NCBI GenBank assembly: GCA_035610835.1
Contig: CM069443.1
Coordinates: 65,009,577 to 65,073,576, forward strand
Direction of reading: 5' to 3'
Source: Ophiura sarsii
Taxonomy: Eukaryota; Echinodermata; Ophiuroidea; Amphilepidida; Ophiuridae
Length of the DNA stretch: 64,000 nt
Numbering within the stretch: position 1 is the stretch's first letter; each line of letters begins with the position of its first letter. Under the pieces are notes generated by a model. The model was not told the origin of the DNA and did no database searches. It saw only the letters and a list, made by a program, of their open reading frames with translations. The position numbers and the translations under genes are program-made. This document shows positions 48,481 to 60,019 of this stretch, in pieces.

Positions 48481-49361
48481 ATTAAATTCATAAAACGTCA
48501 TCTACATGTATATAACCGCTACGCCACCAACTGAACAGACATACGTAATGTTCATACCGCTACACGCCAACTGAGCAGACATGCATCTCAATGGCAACAA
48601 ATAAATAAATATCTAATGCATGCGCGTAGTAATATCTTACTCAGCGTTGCTCCATTTCAAGTTCAGAATGCGGCTGCGCTACGTCTTTATAATTGATTGA
48701 GCTGTGGAAGAGTTTACATTTACATTCAACCTTTCTCGCATTCTTCTATCAACGTAGATAAGGCTGCAGCATTCATGATTAGCGATGACGACTGACTGGT
48801 ACTGGGTCGACTATTACGATGGCTTTACGTGAATTGTAATATAGATATCGCAAAAAACTAGGTTCATATCAAAAGTCCTTTTCATATGACAAGCTATTCT
48901 GTGTGATATAACAATGTAGTTGTATTATTATTATAGCATTTAAAAGGTTTTGTGTACACCTTTGAATTGCCAGTTTCAATTTTAGTGTTGCGTTTAAACT
49001 TGCCGACTTTAAAATACTATAACTGTAGTTCTAGATGGAATTTCTGAAAAAATTAAACAGTCCTATACACAGAAGGGTATGAAGCTCTCTGCCAAAGAAA
49101 AAAAACCAAGTTGCTAGAAAATGACCATGTGAAGGGTTTTCCCATGCCACCACACATATCACGGAAAAAAGGAAGTTTTGTTTGTCACAGTTTTTTAGAA
49201 GAGTTGAAGCCAATTGAATTATTGAGATACCATTTGTTTTATAAAACTGAGGAAAAAGGGATGCCTCTTTCAAGCATAACATTTTGAATTTAAATCCAAC
49301 CATATTTCATAACAATGAGGATCATTAAAACCTTGGTTTTAGACATTCCCCCCTCCCCCAC
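48481..49361. other. Intergenic stretch, little recognised
   Basis: A short repeated block (acgccaactgarcagacat) occurs twice at about 48515-48590. I see nothing else. Confidence 0.5.
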
Positions 49362-49463
49362 TATAGTTAAATCAGTTTCAAATTGGCAAGAAATAAGCGG
49401 TTTTTATCTGTCAGCGCAAAAAGTAATCCAAGTGTGCGCACATAAGTTTTGCTGATCAAACTA
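49362..49463. mobile_element. Short TATAGTT-family copy
   Basis: The left end tatagttaaatcagtttcaa and a right end gctgatcaaacta are only 100 bp apart. It directly abuts the next element. Confidence 0.55.
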
Positions 49464-50383
49464 CAGTCCTCAAAATTAGTAACTTACCAGGTAATAAATA
49501 TACTCTAAACTCCAAAACTATAAATGGTGTGACCAGTGACGTAGTGCCCGGCAGTATGCGTGTGCACCTATAGGGAATGTGCTTTAATTCACACTTGATT
49601 GATCATTACTTACAATGCTTACGGTGTAATAGTGCAGTAGTCATGGTCTGCATCCCTAAGCACAGTGAGAGACCAGGTACTAAATCTGGTTGCCCTGCAG
49701 TATGCGTACGCACCATAAGGGCATGTGCTTTTAAAATTGGCGCTCAGTGATGTGTGTTTTGCTTTCGAATAGTATGTATGCAGTAGTCATGGACTAGTAC
49801 CTCTAGCATGTCTTTAGACCAGGCGCTAATCAATTTCTAAACACTACTGATGTAAACAACGGTCACCTCATCTATAGCTCCTACGTAAAAATATTTAATC
49901 ATAAAGTTGTTAGGAAATCTCTTCACTTCAATTTGAGACATTGTTCATGAAGATCAGTTAATAATTGAGAACACTACATTGATAAGGATAGAACAAAGTG
50001 CAGTTTACATTTTCTTACTTGGGGTTTGAACACACAGGACCGTGTGACAGGTATGTGTATGGGCTGCATCGATCAATTGAAGCATCCCCAACCCTCATCT
50101 TACTATCAACCCGTGAGTTATCGCTAACAGTTAATCAATAATCTGCATGTTGCTAGTCCGAGGCTGCTTGTAGACGAACAAAAATAACATGAAAAACTGA
50201 CTATGTTTTGGTTTTTGGCACGTAACTGAGTTAATATTCATTCAATCTCTACGTGTTATATCTCAAATTGAAGAGAAGAGATTTTCTTACAACTTTATAA
50301 CTTAATCTTTTAAAGTAAGAGCTATAGTTTTTGAGTTGAGAGCATATTAATGACCTGGTCAGTTACTTATTTGGAGGACTGTA
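49462..50383. mobile_element. TACAGTCCTCAAAA element, interrupted copy
   Basis: Left tacagtcctcaaaattag and right …ggaggactgta are inverted ends. Compared with the copy at 62529-63083, an extra element sits at 49523-49872. Confidence 0.83.
49523..49872. mobile_element. GTGACCAGTGACG element nested with TATA duplication, copy 1
   Basis: TATA at 49519-49522 and 49873-49876 flanks ends AATGGTGTGACCAGTGACG and …GTCACCTCATC (inverted GATGxxGTGACC). The empty site, one TATA, is at 62586-62589. Inside, the block gtgcccggcagtatgcgtgt occurs twice in diverged form. Confidence 0.83.
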
Positions 50384-50398
50384 TAGTACCTTTCGCAA

Positions 50399-50822
50399 AT
50401 ATGTGGCGTGTTCTACCGAAACCAGACGGAATTGGACAGAGCTCCAAACTGAAAAATAGCCCAAAACATAATTGGGTTGATTTTTTTTATTTTAGGAATT
50501 TTAGTTTCTGGTAAATAATTAATCTTCAGAGTGTTTATAACATTATTATGAAAAATTCAGATTAAAATATCATCCTAAATGTATGTTTCAGTGATTTAGA
50601 GGGCGATATGAACATGTAAAATCATGGTACAAAGTAACTTAAAAGGGCGATATCTCAGCTTGAAGTTTTCATAAAGACCGTAAAAGATGAACTTGAAAAT
50701 GATGTAACTCCGCTTTGGGAAGTCTGATTTTACTGAAACTCTCTACTTTAATAATCAATTACTAACTCAATTTTTAATATCTTGCCCAATTGTGTCTGGT
50801 TTCGGTAGAACACGTCACATAT
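50399..50822. mobile_element. MITE with ATATGTGGCGTGTTCTACCG ends
   Basis: The left atgtggcgtgttctaccgaa and right ttcggtagaacacgtcacat are inverted over about 35 bp. There is no coding content. Confidence 0.83.
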
Positions 50823-51041
50823 AGCTACATGAAAAGACCATGTCCAAACCCCTGAAGTTTAGCAACAAACATGCCTACTAGTATATACTCCGTGTCAGTG
50901 CAAGTTGAGAGGTAACGTTACAGTGTAATCTTGTTAGAGGGTGCAACACTTCCTGCGCCATGGTTGACATTCTTTTATTGCGAGGATGCAAACATCGACG
51001 CATTGTAATTACGTGATGCATTCAGCAGAATACCTGTGACA

Positions 51042-51363
51042 TTAGGCTTGCACGAGAAGAGGTTTATTCCTGGTCGACTAGTTGCCATCAAATGGCGACC
51101 ATTGGAGGTTAAATTTCGATGCTCAATTAGTTTTGAAAATATTTAAATAAAGGAGGTATGACACCAACTAAAGAACAGATAAATTATACAAGGCATTTCA
51201 CTAACGTCTTTGCTTGGTCAGGAATATCCAAGGTAGAATAATAGTAAAGTACACTTTATTTGTGGACTATTGCGAGGTACATAGTCGCAGTTGCGACTAG
51301 CGCCAATATGTTCCATTTAGATGGTATAGGCCGACTAAATGCGACCAGGTCGTGCAAGCCTAG
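51042..51363. mobile_element. MITE with TTAGGCTTGCACGA ends
   Basis: Left ttaggcttgcacgagaag with cctggtcgactag, right ctaaatgcgaccaggtcgtg ending gcctag. Confidence 0.7.
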
Positions 51364-51958
51364 TCGACGTTACCTCCAAATTTGAGGTGACACAAAGTAT
51401 AGTCTTATATGCATATATAGATTAATAAATATTGGCCGATCGGTTATTGATTTGGACCTGTCTATTTATAACAACAACGGAACAACAGTGGACCAATCGC
51501 AATGATGCTATAGGTTTCGCTGGAGGTATGTCCCAGTAGAACAAGCTATTTATTTCCTTCGTCTAGATAGTATTTTTCAATAAGGTGCAATTGGCTTGGT
51601 TAGTAGTACCTCTGATAGGTCCAAATTTTGAACCGATCGACCAAATTTATGAATCTACTATTATCGCTTGATCTTTATATCATCGATACAAGATACTTGA
51701 AGACAATTTGAAATTTTAATAATCCTGTGTATTATCTGGGATATTGAGAGTTGTATATTTTTCTATTTTTTTCTCAACTGTCGAGTTTTACTCATACCCA
51801 TATGTATATTTACAACAATGAATATCCATTTTGTAAGATTTATTCAATATATTCAGACCCAGTAAATAAAATAAAATATACATACATAATGATGAAATTC
51901 AAGCAAGCTTTCGTAAGAGTGGTTACACTTTGGTCACCACACTCTAAATGTCTTTTTA
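51364..51958. other. Intergenic stretch without recognised features
   Basis: About 600 bp of AT-rich sequence. The open frame near 51751 has low-complexity composition and no support. Confidence 0.5.
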
Positions 51959-51962
51959 TATA

Positions 51963-52317
51963 GATGGTGTGACCGGTGACGTAGTGCCCGGCGGTTTGCG
52001 TGCGCACCTACAGGGAACGGTGCTTTAATTCACACTTGATTGATCATTACTTACCATGCTCACGGTGTAATAGTGCAGCAGTCATGGTATGCATCCCTAA
52101 GCACAATGAGACGACCAGGTACTAAATCTGGTTGCCCGGCGGTTTGCGTGCGCACCATAAGGGCATGTGCTTTTAAAATTGGCGCTCAGTGATGTGTGTT
52201 TTGCTTTCATATAGTATGATGTATGCAGTAGTCATGGACTAGTACCCCTAGCATGTCTTTAGACCAGGCGCTAATCAATATGTAAACACTACTGATGTAA
52301 ACAACGGTCACCTCATC
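51963..52317. mobile_element. GTGACCGGTGACG element with TATA duplication, copy 2
   Basis: TATA at 51959-51962 and 52318-52321. The sequence is close to copy 1 throughout, including the doubled internal block gcccggcggtttgcgtgcgc. Confidence 0.85.
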
Positions 52318-52565
52318 TATAGCGCTTTCCCAATTATGCTCAAAGCGTGTACATTTAATCCGCTGCCACTATAGGATACATCAGAATCAGTTTGGCGGCA
52401 TATTGTACAAATACTGATAATTGCACGTATTCCTATCAGACGCTTAGATTGTGATTATCCTTGAGCAGCTACCTCAGAGAGAGGTAAGGGCTGTAACTGT
52501 CTTGCCCAAGGACACAACATGTTGGCCGCAGTGGGACTCAAACTCGAGTGCGGCGCTCACTCTTA
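52316..52565. repeat. Dispersed repeat with TATAGCGCTTTCC head, copy 2
   Basis: Shares tatagcgctttccc, tcttgcccaaggacacaaca and ggccgcagtgggactcaaac with 21822-22070. The preceding element inserted exactly at its TATA head. Confidence 0.65.
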
Positions 52566-52605
52566 ATTGTAAGCAATCCATTGCATGACATTTGCAACTT
52601 TTAAT

Positions 52606-53008
52606 ATAAACACAACACTGAAAGTAAGTCCCCCTCTCAAAATTTCATCATAACATCGTAAGGTAAAACATTTTATCATGAGCTCAAATGAAAGACAAAA
52701 ACTGCCCTTCTCAAAAGTTACTAAAGTTTATGAATTGCTTCTTACTAATGGAAAAACACCTGTGGTTGAGCAAATATTACTGTAATGTGTAATCAATCCA
52801 TGATCATTCAGCCTTCTTTTGAGAAGGGCAGTTTTGTCTTTCATTTGAGCTCATGCAGCCATGAAGTCATGGACATCTTTCATTTTCAAACACCACTTAG
52901 GAAACAAACAGTCATAGGATTATTTCTAAGTTTTATTTGTAAATGTTGTTACCTTACGATGATATGACGAGATTTTGAGAGGGTGACTTACTTTTGGTGT
53001 TGTGTTTA
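52606..53008. mobile_element. MITE with TAAACACAACACTGAAAGTA ends
   Basis: The left taaacacaacactgaaagta and the right complement are inverted over about 60 bp (including the catcgtaaggtaa block). A second inverted pair, aactgcccttctcaaaag, lies inside. Confidence 0.83.
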
Positions 53009-54407
53009 GGTCATTTCACTGGATACTGTAAAACTACTCTAAATTTTGCAATACGCTCAGATTTTGTGAGTTTTCATACTTCACCAATTTGTTTCTGTTA
53101 GTTATGATTGAACAGTGGAATTTGCCAAATGTAGATATAGCATATATTGATAATTTGCGAAAATCAGAACTTGCAAAACTGAGCAATTTTACCGCATACC
53201 TGTACTTGATGAATATATTTGAGTGGGTGTTTTTGTCTCACACTTTGATGAGCGAAAGTACAATCTATGTAAGAAAATGTCTCCTTTTCAAGGTAAATCT
53301 ATGGCTTTATACTCACCATACTTTATGGCAGTCTTTCATCAAATGATACATGTTGTGGCAAATGTGTTTTTAAGCGGCCAAAAACCCACATGTACTACAG
53401 GCCTGATGTACCGTTACTTTTTAGATTTCAGAATTTTATTTATTTACATTTATTGATTCACACATTTGTTGAAGCATTTTGATTTTTTTTTGATTTATTT
53501 TGGTTTTTTAAATTTATTTTAAAATTTATGAAATTTTGATGCAATCTGTAAAAACCCGCCACATGGTGGCATTTTTTATATTGTAGATATTTATATCATA
53601 AGAAAGCTAAAACTGTGCGGATTACAGAACTGTTTCGATCGGTTTTTTACTATCACTACAAAAAATATTATGAGTGAATGTTGATTGTGATGTCATAAAA
53701 AGCTACAAAACAAGAAATCATGAGAAACAGGCCAAAAAAGATACTTAATTCAATAGAATAACATTATAAAGTTAATAATAAAAGTGACTTAAGTAAGTTT
53801 TTGAAGGTGAAATTTCATGAAAGATGATGACACAAAGTATTTGAATTTATAATTTTTTTTTTAAATTTAAGTTTTACCCATAATCCCTAGTTCACATTTT
53901 GAGACATCCGACGGGTTTTCACAGATCGCATCACATTTTGTGAACTCTTTGAAACCCCTTCCCCCAAAAAAAACCCACACACGGCCCAATGTGAGAGGTG
54001 CACATTTGCCTGTAGAACAAGGTGGTTTTTGTTGTTGCTTTAGCTGCATTTTATGTGTGTTTGTAAATGTTGGTAATTTTTTTACATTATGTGAATAAGG
54101 TGTATTTTGTGTAAAATCAGAATCCACATTGCCACTACCACCCAGTTGGACTGTTGGGACTATTTTTACCCAGGTATTTTTAGCCTTGGAAAATCAGGAA
54201 ATTAATAACCACAAGACTAAGTTGTTGTTGGGTTATGACTGTGCACCATTTATGATTCGTCAACCGCCTGATGACGTGGGTTTTTTAAACACAAACAGAT
54301 GAAGTCATGTAAAGAAAATAGGTACATTATTTTCACTTTTAAACTGTGGTAGGGGCGGGGCACTCAATTATGAATTGGATGTGGGTGAAAGGATGGCACT
54401 GGTGAAC
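53009..54407. other. Intergenic stretch with a MITE fragment
   Basis: About 53990-54049 carries ctgtagaacaaggtggtttt, the right end of the TTAGGYGACAAAAA family. I find no other feature. Open frames at 53089-53456 are AT-rich and unsupported. Confidence 0.5.
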
Positions 54408-54742
54408 CAGTGGCATAGCTAGGTGGTTTTATATTGGGGGAAGGGGGGAATTAACAGTGAGCCACTTATTAGTTATCCAGGGGCGAAGCCCTTGGAGAGG
54501 GTTCAGGAGGCGGAGCCCCCTGAAGCTGTTGGGTTTTACCGTGTCTGAATAGCCTAGAAAAGCTCTCCTTGCAATAAATATTTACATAACTTTGTTTTAA
54601 AACTTGGTTCAGAGACAGAAAGAACGAGAGACACTAATAAAAGCCCAACACACAGCTTTGTCAAATGAACTAACAGTACCAATCTCAACCTGCTCAAATA
54701 TTGAGGTGGGAGCCCTTGTCCCTCCCTCTGGCCATGCCACTA
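54408..54742. mobile_element. hAT-like MITE
   Basis: Starts CAGTGGCATAGCTAGGTGG and ends CTGGCCATGCCACTA, with the internal ggggcgaagccc and ggcggagccccc blocks common in CAGTGGC-type elements. No matching flanking 8-mer was found. Confidence 0.6.
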
Positions 54743-54829
54743 CTAGGGACATTTGATGACAAAGAATGTGCAACAGGTAGGGGTCATTGTATAAGAGCCT
54801 TCCAAATTGCTCAGAACAGGGGATATTTG

Positions 54830-55447
54830 TACACCTAGCACCACAAGTCCCAGACCAGGTGCTTTGAGGTTGGCTAATTCAAAATAGATAATCGGTATCA
54901 AAAATCTGAGACATGCATTAAATGAGCAAATTTCTTCTCCGCAGTTTGATACCGGATTCAACAAAATGGAATGGATACATTTAAAGTTATGGTGATTTCA
55001 ATGACCGCGCATAACAACAGCAAAGTTGCACTAGGTATAGGAATCATCGATTTGTGTCATAACTGTCATAACTCTGTGCTATCTGAACGAGACACCTAGG
55101 TATCTGGATGAATGGGTCTGGAGTGATAACCGCAATTTGCGGGACAAAGGGTGTGACTAAGCTGTGAAGATTGAAAGTCTTTGCTATCTTTACACACACA
55201 TTTTCAGTGCGTAATCACACACAAATCAATGATTTCCTATACCTAGTGCAACTTTACTGTTGTTATGCACGGTCATTGAAACCGCCATAACTTAATAAGT
55301 ATCCATTCGATTTTGTTGAATGAGGTATCAAACTGCGGAGAAGAAATTTGCTCATTTAATGTATCTCTCAAATTTTTGGTACCGATTATCGATTTCGAAC
55401 TGGCCAAACTCAAAGCACCTGGTCTGGGACTTATGTTGCTAGGTGTA
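54830..55447. mobile_element. Long foldback element
   Basis: Arms of about 230 bp (acacctagcaccacaagtcc … and its complement ending gctaggtgt) pair across about 150 bp of loop. The similar open frames on opposite strands near 54743-54964 and 55313-55501 are products of this symmetry. Confidence 0.82.
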
Positions 55448-55571
55448 TATCTAAGTGTATACCATTTTGTTCATGACTCATCAGTGTTTATTCCAAAATA
55501 AATTCCACTAAGGTGTAGTATAATTTGTGACAAAACGAATCTTGGTCTGATTAGACTGGATTGAACGAAAC

Positions 55572-55777
55572 TTAACCTACCTGTCTATCTTACAGTGGTT
55601 CTGATTGGTTTATTACAAGATGTACTCATATGAATAGCCAATTCAAATGCAGCTTGTAAAATGTTTCACTCCCATCTTTATCAGGGATACAATTATTCTA
55701 TACAATGTCTCTCATTGGTGCAATAAATGATGTATCCATCTTTCTGACCAATCGGCCGGTAGATCTCAGGGGGTTAA
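55572..55777. mobile_element. CCCCTGGGGTCTACC TTAA MITE, copy 3
   Basis: TTAA at 55572-55575 and 55774-55777. The left end is shortened (TTAACCTACCTGTC); the rest matches copies 1 and 2. Confidence 0.8.
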
Positions 55778-55847
55778 CCGATTATAATGTAATAAGAACC
55801 AAAACCAAAAAGCAAGTCTTATAATGAAATCATGAGAGTATATAAAA

Positions 55848-56081
55848 TTAACCGCCCCCTGGGGTCTACCGGCCGATTTGGCTTCAAAGCAGTATTTTTA
55901 TTGGTTACTCATAACATTATATCATCTAATGAGCCAATCTGGGATGCTGTAAGAAAGGTACCAGTGCTACAGCGAGTAACATACAGAGAAATAGACGCAC
56001 TATTTTGATTGGTTACTCAGAGGGTTATATCATGCATTGAACCAATCAGAGCGACTGTAAGAGTAGTCCCCAGGGGGTTAA
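55848..56081. mobile_element. TTAA MITE related to the CCCCTGGGG family
   Basis: TTAACCGCCCCCTGGGGTCT at the left, ccccagggggTTAA at the right, TTAA at 55848-55851 and 56078-56081. The inside differs from copies 1-3, so it is a sister subfamily. Confidence 0.75.
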
Positions 56082-56122
56082 CAAGCAGGCTATTCTCTAA
56101 AAATTATTGTGTTCACCAATTT

Positions 56123-56344
56123 TAACACTTTCCACGCGGCAGGCGTCTGCAGACGACATTAACAAAATTCACAAAATGTTTGGAATCACCATTTGGAATC
56201 ACCATGAGAAATGCATTGAAGTAAGTACAAACATTCCTAGTATCGGTTCAGTAAACCTTGAGATAGACCTTGAAAGTTGGGAAAGGTTTCCGAAAAATCT
56301 GTTTTGAAATGGTAGAACTAATAGCCTCCCGGAAAGTGTCAATA
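56123..56344. mobile_element. CACTTTCC TTAA MITE, copy 3
   Basis: Left TTAACACTTTCCACGCGGCA. Right end …ggaaagtgTCAA, where the TTAA has mutated to TCAA. The middle matches 18569-18807. Confidence 0.8.
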
Positions 56345-56458
56345 TATTATTACTGGACATGTTGGTGTGAGTTGGATTATACCATTTTCCAATCCGTGGT
56401 TGTTCTAATTAGAACTGACAACCACGCCCTCCCCCGGGTTACGGGCCTGATACAATGT

Positions 56459-56970
56459 ACTATAGTGCATCCAACATAAGATGGAACATGACCTTTTATG
56501 ATATATATTTATTTTGCAATGTGAAAGGTCATCATAATCCTGTTCATTTTACACTGAACAGACTATCAGTGGCATAGCTATCGGGAGGGGGAAAATGCTC
56601 CCTCTGACAGCGAAAACCCTTTGTGCCCCCGCCCCAGCCTTATTTGTGCCCCTGCCCACTCTCCGGACGTAGTGCGTATGCATTTATAATCATTTACAAG
56701 GACCATTTTTTGCCCGGGTTTTGGAGATAACATGCCTGCTTAATGTTTTTAGGGGGATTTTTAATGCACTTTGAGGGTTCCTGCCACCTAATTTCTTATT
56801 TTAATGATTCTATCCCTGAAAAAAACACCCTGTTTTCGTGCCGGTTGGCCAGCTTTTCTTGCTGGTTCGGCCAGCATGAGTGCCGGCTACACCCAACAAG
56901 CGTAGCTACATCCCTGCTGTCATCATATTCTTTTGCAGTGATGTTCCATCTTACGTTGAACAGACTATAG
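56459..56970. mobile_element. Inverted-end element containing an hAT-like MITE
   Basis: Outer ends tatagtgcatccaacataag and the right complement (cttacgttgaacagactata) share the block aagatggaacat. An inner element, 56567-56915, starts CAGTGGCATAGCTATCGGG and ends TAGCTACATCCCTG, hAT-like. Confidence 0.6.
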
Positions 56971-57134
56971 TACCATGAGATTTGGATCTATTTTTGTGTG
57001 ACGGAATGTCATCCAAATAGAAATAACTTCTCAAAGATAAATCCATGTATGAGTAAACCTTTCTTTCTACCATATTCTATATCTATTGTTAGACATCTTT
57101 GTTCCTACTTAGGACTGTCCATTTGATTGGTGGT

Positions 57135-57628
57135 TTAAGGGGGGACTTAAGGAAGTTTTTGATTTGATTTTTTGAATTTTGTGAGTGCTGTAATTATTGA
57201 ACTATTAATCAAATGCATATAAAAGTATACATTTTTGGAAAGGAAATGGATCAGAGAATCCAAATTTGGCGTCAATTTTGACCAAAAAAGTAGATTTTTT
57301 GAGAAAATCACAAAAATACACTTTTTTGACCCATTTTTTTTTTTAAAAAGCTAATAAAAATAATTTTGAGTAAAAAATGGCCAAATCACTTTATAATGAT
57401 GTAAAGACAGTAATGAAGGGACGATTGTTTTTTTTAAAAACCTAATCTAATATTTTTGGAAATTTTGACCAAAAAACGTGAAAAAATTGATTTTTCAAAA
57501 TTGATGCCAAATTTGGATTCTCTGATTCATTTCCTTTCCAAAAAAGTATACTTTTATATACATTTGAGTCATAGTTCAATAATTACAGCACTATCAAAAT
57601 TTAACAAAAAACTTAAGTCCCCCCTTAA
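57135..57628. mobile_element. TTAA foldback element (GGGGGGACTT ends), copy 2
   Basis: TTAA at 57135-57138 and 57625-57628, ends AGGGGGGACTTAAGG and AAGTCCCCCCTTAA. The arms match 26287-26992, but the element is shorter. Confidence 0.83.
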
Positions 57629-59272
57629 AAACTTTCCAAACAAAAATATAAAGATGGTGCTGATTCACGTTTTAAAATTAGCACTTGACATTCTACGATT
57701 TATATAAATATTATTATTAAAAACAATGATGTTATTTGCTTACATGTGTAATCCAACAAGTACGAAATTGGATATTGATTTTGTTTGTTTTGAATAATGT
57801 ATAAGGAGTATGAATATTCAACAGTATGTAAATTAATATTCAAACTCGAAATAAAGTCATGTTTGTATGATAGAGACACTTTGCAATGTATGTACATGTA
57901 TAATGTCGAGCATGCACCACTGAAGTATATCAGTCAGCACCTTGTGTTTATTGTACAGCAGAAAATAACAGAGAACTATTATTAGGCCATATTAAACAAA
58001 TCTTTTGTCTCAAAGCTCCCGCCTGCGTTGGTTAATTGATGCGAGTTTGAAGGATTTTTTTCTTTCTTTATTTCAGCAAAAAAAAAAAATCCCAAAGTTT
58101 AACTGATTTTTCAGATTTTCATTGATCACATCATTATAAATACAAAAGGTCACTTTTACAAGGATTTCAATATTTTATGTTTAAAAAATAACTAAAAAAA
58201 ACTTTAAAAAACCGCATTCCGCATTAGGTTTTTAAAAACTGAAGAGCTTTGAGACAATTTTTTTTTATATAGCCTTATAGGATATGCATGTATATTATTT
58301 CTATAAGATTTTTTTCTTTTTAGTTTTTTGGAAGTTATTTTATTAATTCCGCATCCCTATATATACCTACAGGTGGTCCTGTAATTTTGCAATTGTACAT
58401 TTTAGTTTTATTCATGAGCTTGAATTGCTTTCATGATGTCTTTCCTATCCGAGATTAGATTGTATACTCTGACATTGTCGTAAATGCCTCATTGAAATTG
58501 TCACAAGCAGTAACTGAAGCGCTGTGACCACTTGAAGTACAAATGTGATCTCAGTAATAAACCCATCAGGCCAATGCCACATTACAACTTAGATTGTTTG
58601 AGCGCATTATTATGCTATAGTTCAATCAGTTCCAAATTGTCTAACCTCTTAACATCAGCAAATTTATACTGATTCTTGTCAAATATTATTTGTGCAAATC
58701 GCAAATTACATTTACATTTACATTATGTAGTCAAGAAGTGTCCCTTTATTTTAGTGTGTAACAAATCTTGTTCGGTTTATAAAATGTTCACTTTTATGCA
58801 AATGAGCATTCAATATGTTTACCACAATCAATTTCAACCAACTAAAATTCTTTAAAAAGCTAATGAGATAACCCGTCTGCCTCAATAAAAAAATCTGCGA
58901 AATTTTTGCACAGAATTTAAGATATAAAATCCCAAAGTTGAGTACACATTTTTTTTAACTCACCCTGTATACTATTGCACAAGGCAGTATGTTATTGTTA
59001 TTGTGCCTGAGTGATGCACTTCTTTTCATATAACATCATCATCTAGTCATTGACATCATATCCATCCAATCAAACAAGTCTTTAAATACTTGTTTTTTCA
59101 TGTTATTTATCTTATTTTTGGTTACATATGTCACAATAAAATAATAAATATAAATTGTCAATTCTCGGTAGAGTAAATCAAGTGTTGCATAATTCAGTTG
59201 ACTAGTGTTTGTATTTGGTGCAGGGTTTAAATTTTACACCTTCAAACTGATAAACTATCATACTATTTGAAC
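57629..59272. other. Intergenic stretch
   Basis: Contains a foldback MITE (57982-58278) and a TATAGTT-family left end (58616-58640). A caccctgtata end is at 58962-58974. Nothing else is recognised. Confidence 0.55.
57982..58278. mobile_element. Foldback MITE, TTAGGCCATATTAAACAAAT ends
   Basis: Left ttaggccatattaaacaaat with tgtctcaaagctc pairs with right gagctttgagaca and the poly-T tract ending tatagccttat. Confidence 0.68.
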
Positions 59273-59400
59273 TTAATACTTTCCATGCGGCAGTCGTCTG
59301 CAGATAATAGTTCCAAAATGTCACAAAATGTTTAAAAAAATGTCAAAATTATTGAATATCATTACCATGTGAAATCACCATGAGAAATGCTTAAGTATCA
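59273..59400. mobile_element. CACTTTCC TTAA MITE, copy 4, interrupted
   Basis: Starts ttaatactttccatgcggca and follows the family to accatgagaaatgc. It is then cut by the next TTAA element. Confidence 0.75.
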
Positions 59401-59655
59401 TTAACCCTATAACCCACCCGGTGGATTTTCCAACGAAATTTTTTTCAAGCGAAAAAAGCACACACAACAAGAGGTGCCACGCCCCGGGGTTTGAACCCAC
59501 GACCTCTCGGTTGGCGGGCGAACGCTCTACCAACTGCGCCACGGGGGAAGCTGTGCTGTAGCCCGGGGCCATTATTTCACACAAAAACCTCAGCGCAGGT
59601 GGAACCGACAGGCTGGGAAATGGGATTTCATGGGATCCGGGGCTGTAAGGGTTAA
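59401..59655. mobile_element. TTAA-flanked element with antisense tRNA-like core, copy 2
   Basis: TTAA at 59401-59404 and 59652-59655, ends CCCTATAACCCACCCGGTGG and …GGCTGTAAGGG. The minus-strand core (59476-59547) has GTGGCGCAGTTGGTAGAGCG and GGTTCAAACCCC boxes. The anticodon-position triplet would be GCC, different from copy 1. Stems are imperfect. Confidence 0.77.
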
Positions 59656-59659
59656 TGTA

Positions 59660-60015
59660 CTCAAGGAAGTTTTTGATTTGATATTTTGAATTTTTTGATT
59701 ATTGAACTATTAATCAAATGCATATAAAAGTATACATTTTTGGAAAGGAAATGGATCAGAGAATCCAAATTTGGCATCAATTTTGATCAAAAATGTTGAT
59801 TTTTTGAGAAAATCACAAAATTCACTTTTTTGACCCATTTTTTTAAAAAACAAGCTAACAAAAAATAATTTGGAGTAAAAAATGCCCAAATCGCTTGATG
59901 ATGATGTAAAGGCACTAATGAAGGGACAAATATTTTTTTACCTAATCTAATTATTTTTTGAAATTTTGACCAAAAAGTGCCAAAAAATGTGAAAAGATTG
60001 ATTTTTTTCTTGAAA
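59660..60015. mobile_element. Half copy of the GGGGGGACTT foldback element
   Basis: Matches only the left arm of 57135-57628 (caaggaagtttttgatttga … gtgaaaagattgattttt). Both TTAA ends are absent. Confidence 0.75.
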
Positions 60016-60019
60016 TAGT

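Noticed and set aside
54743..55501. Two similar open frames (SNCGEEICSFN) on opposite strands
   Set aside because: They are the two arms of one foldback element.
59375..59584. Open frame reading PVAQLVERSPANREVVGSNP
   Set aside because: Also a familiar translation artefact of tRNA-like DNA, on the opposite strand of the second tRNA-bearing element.
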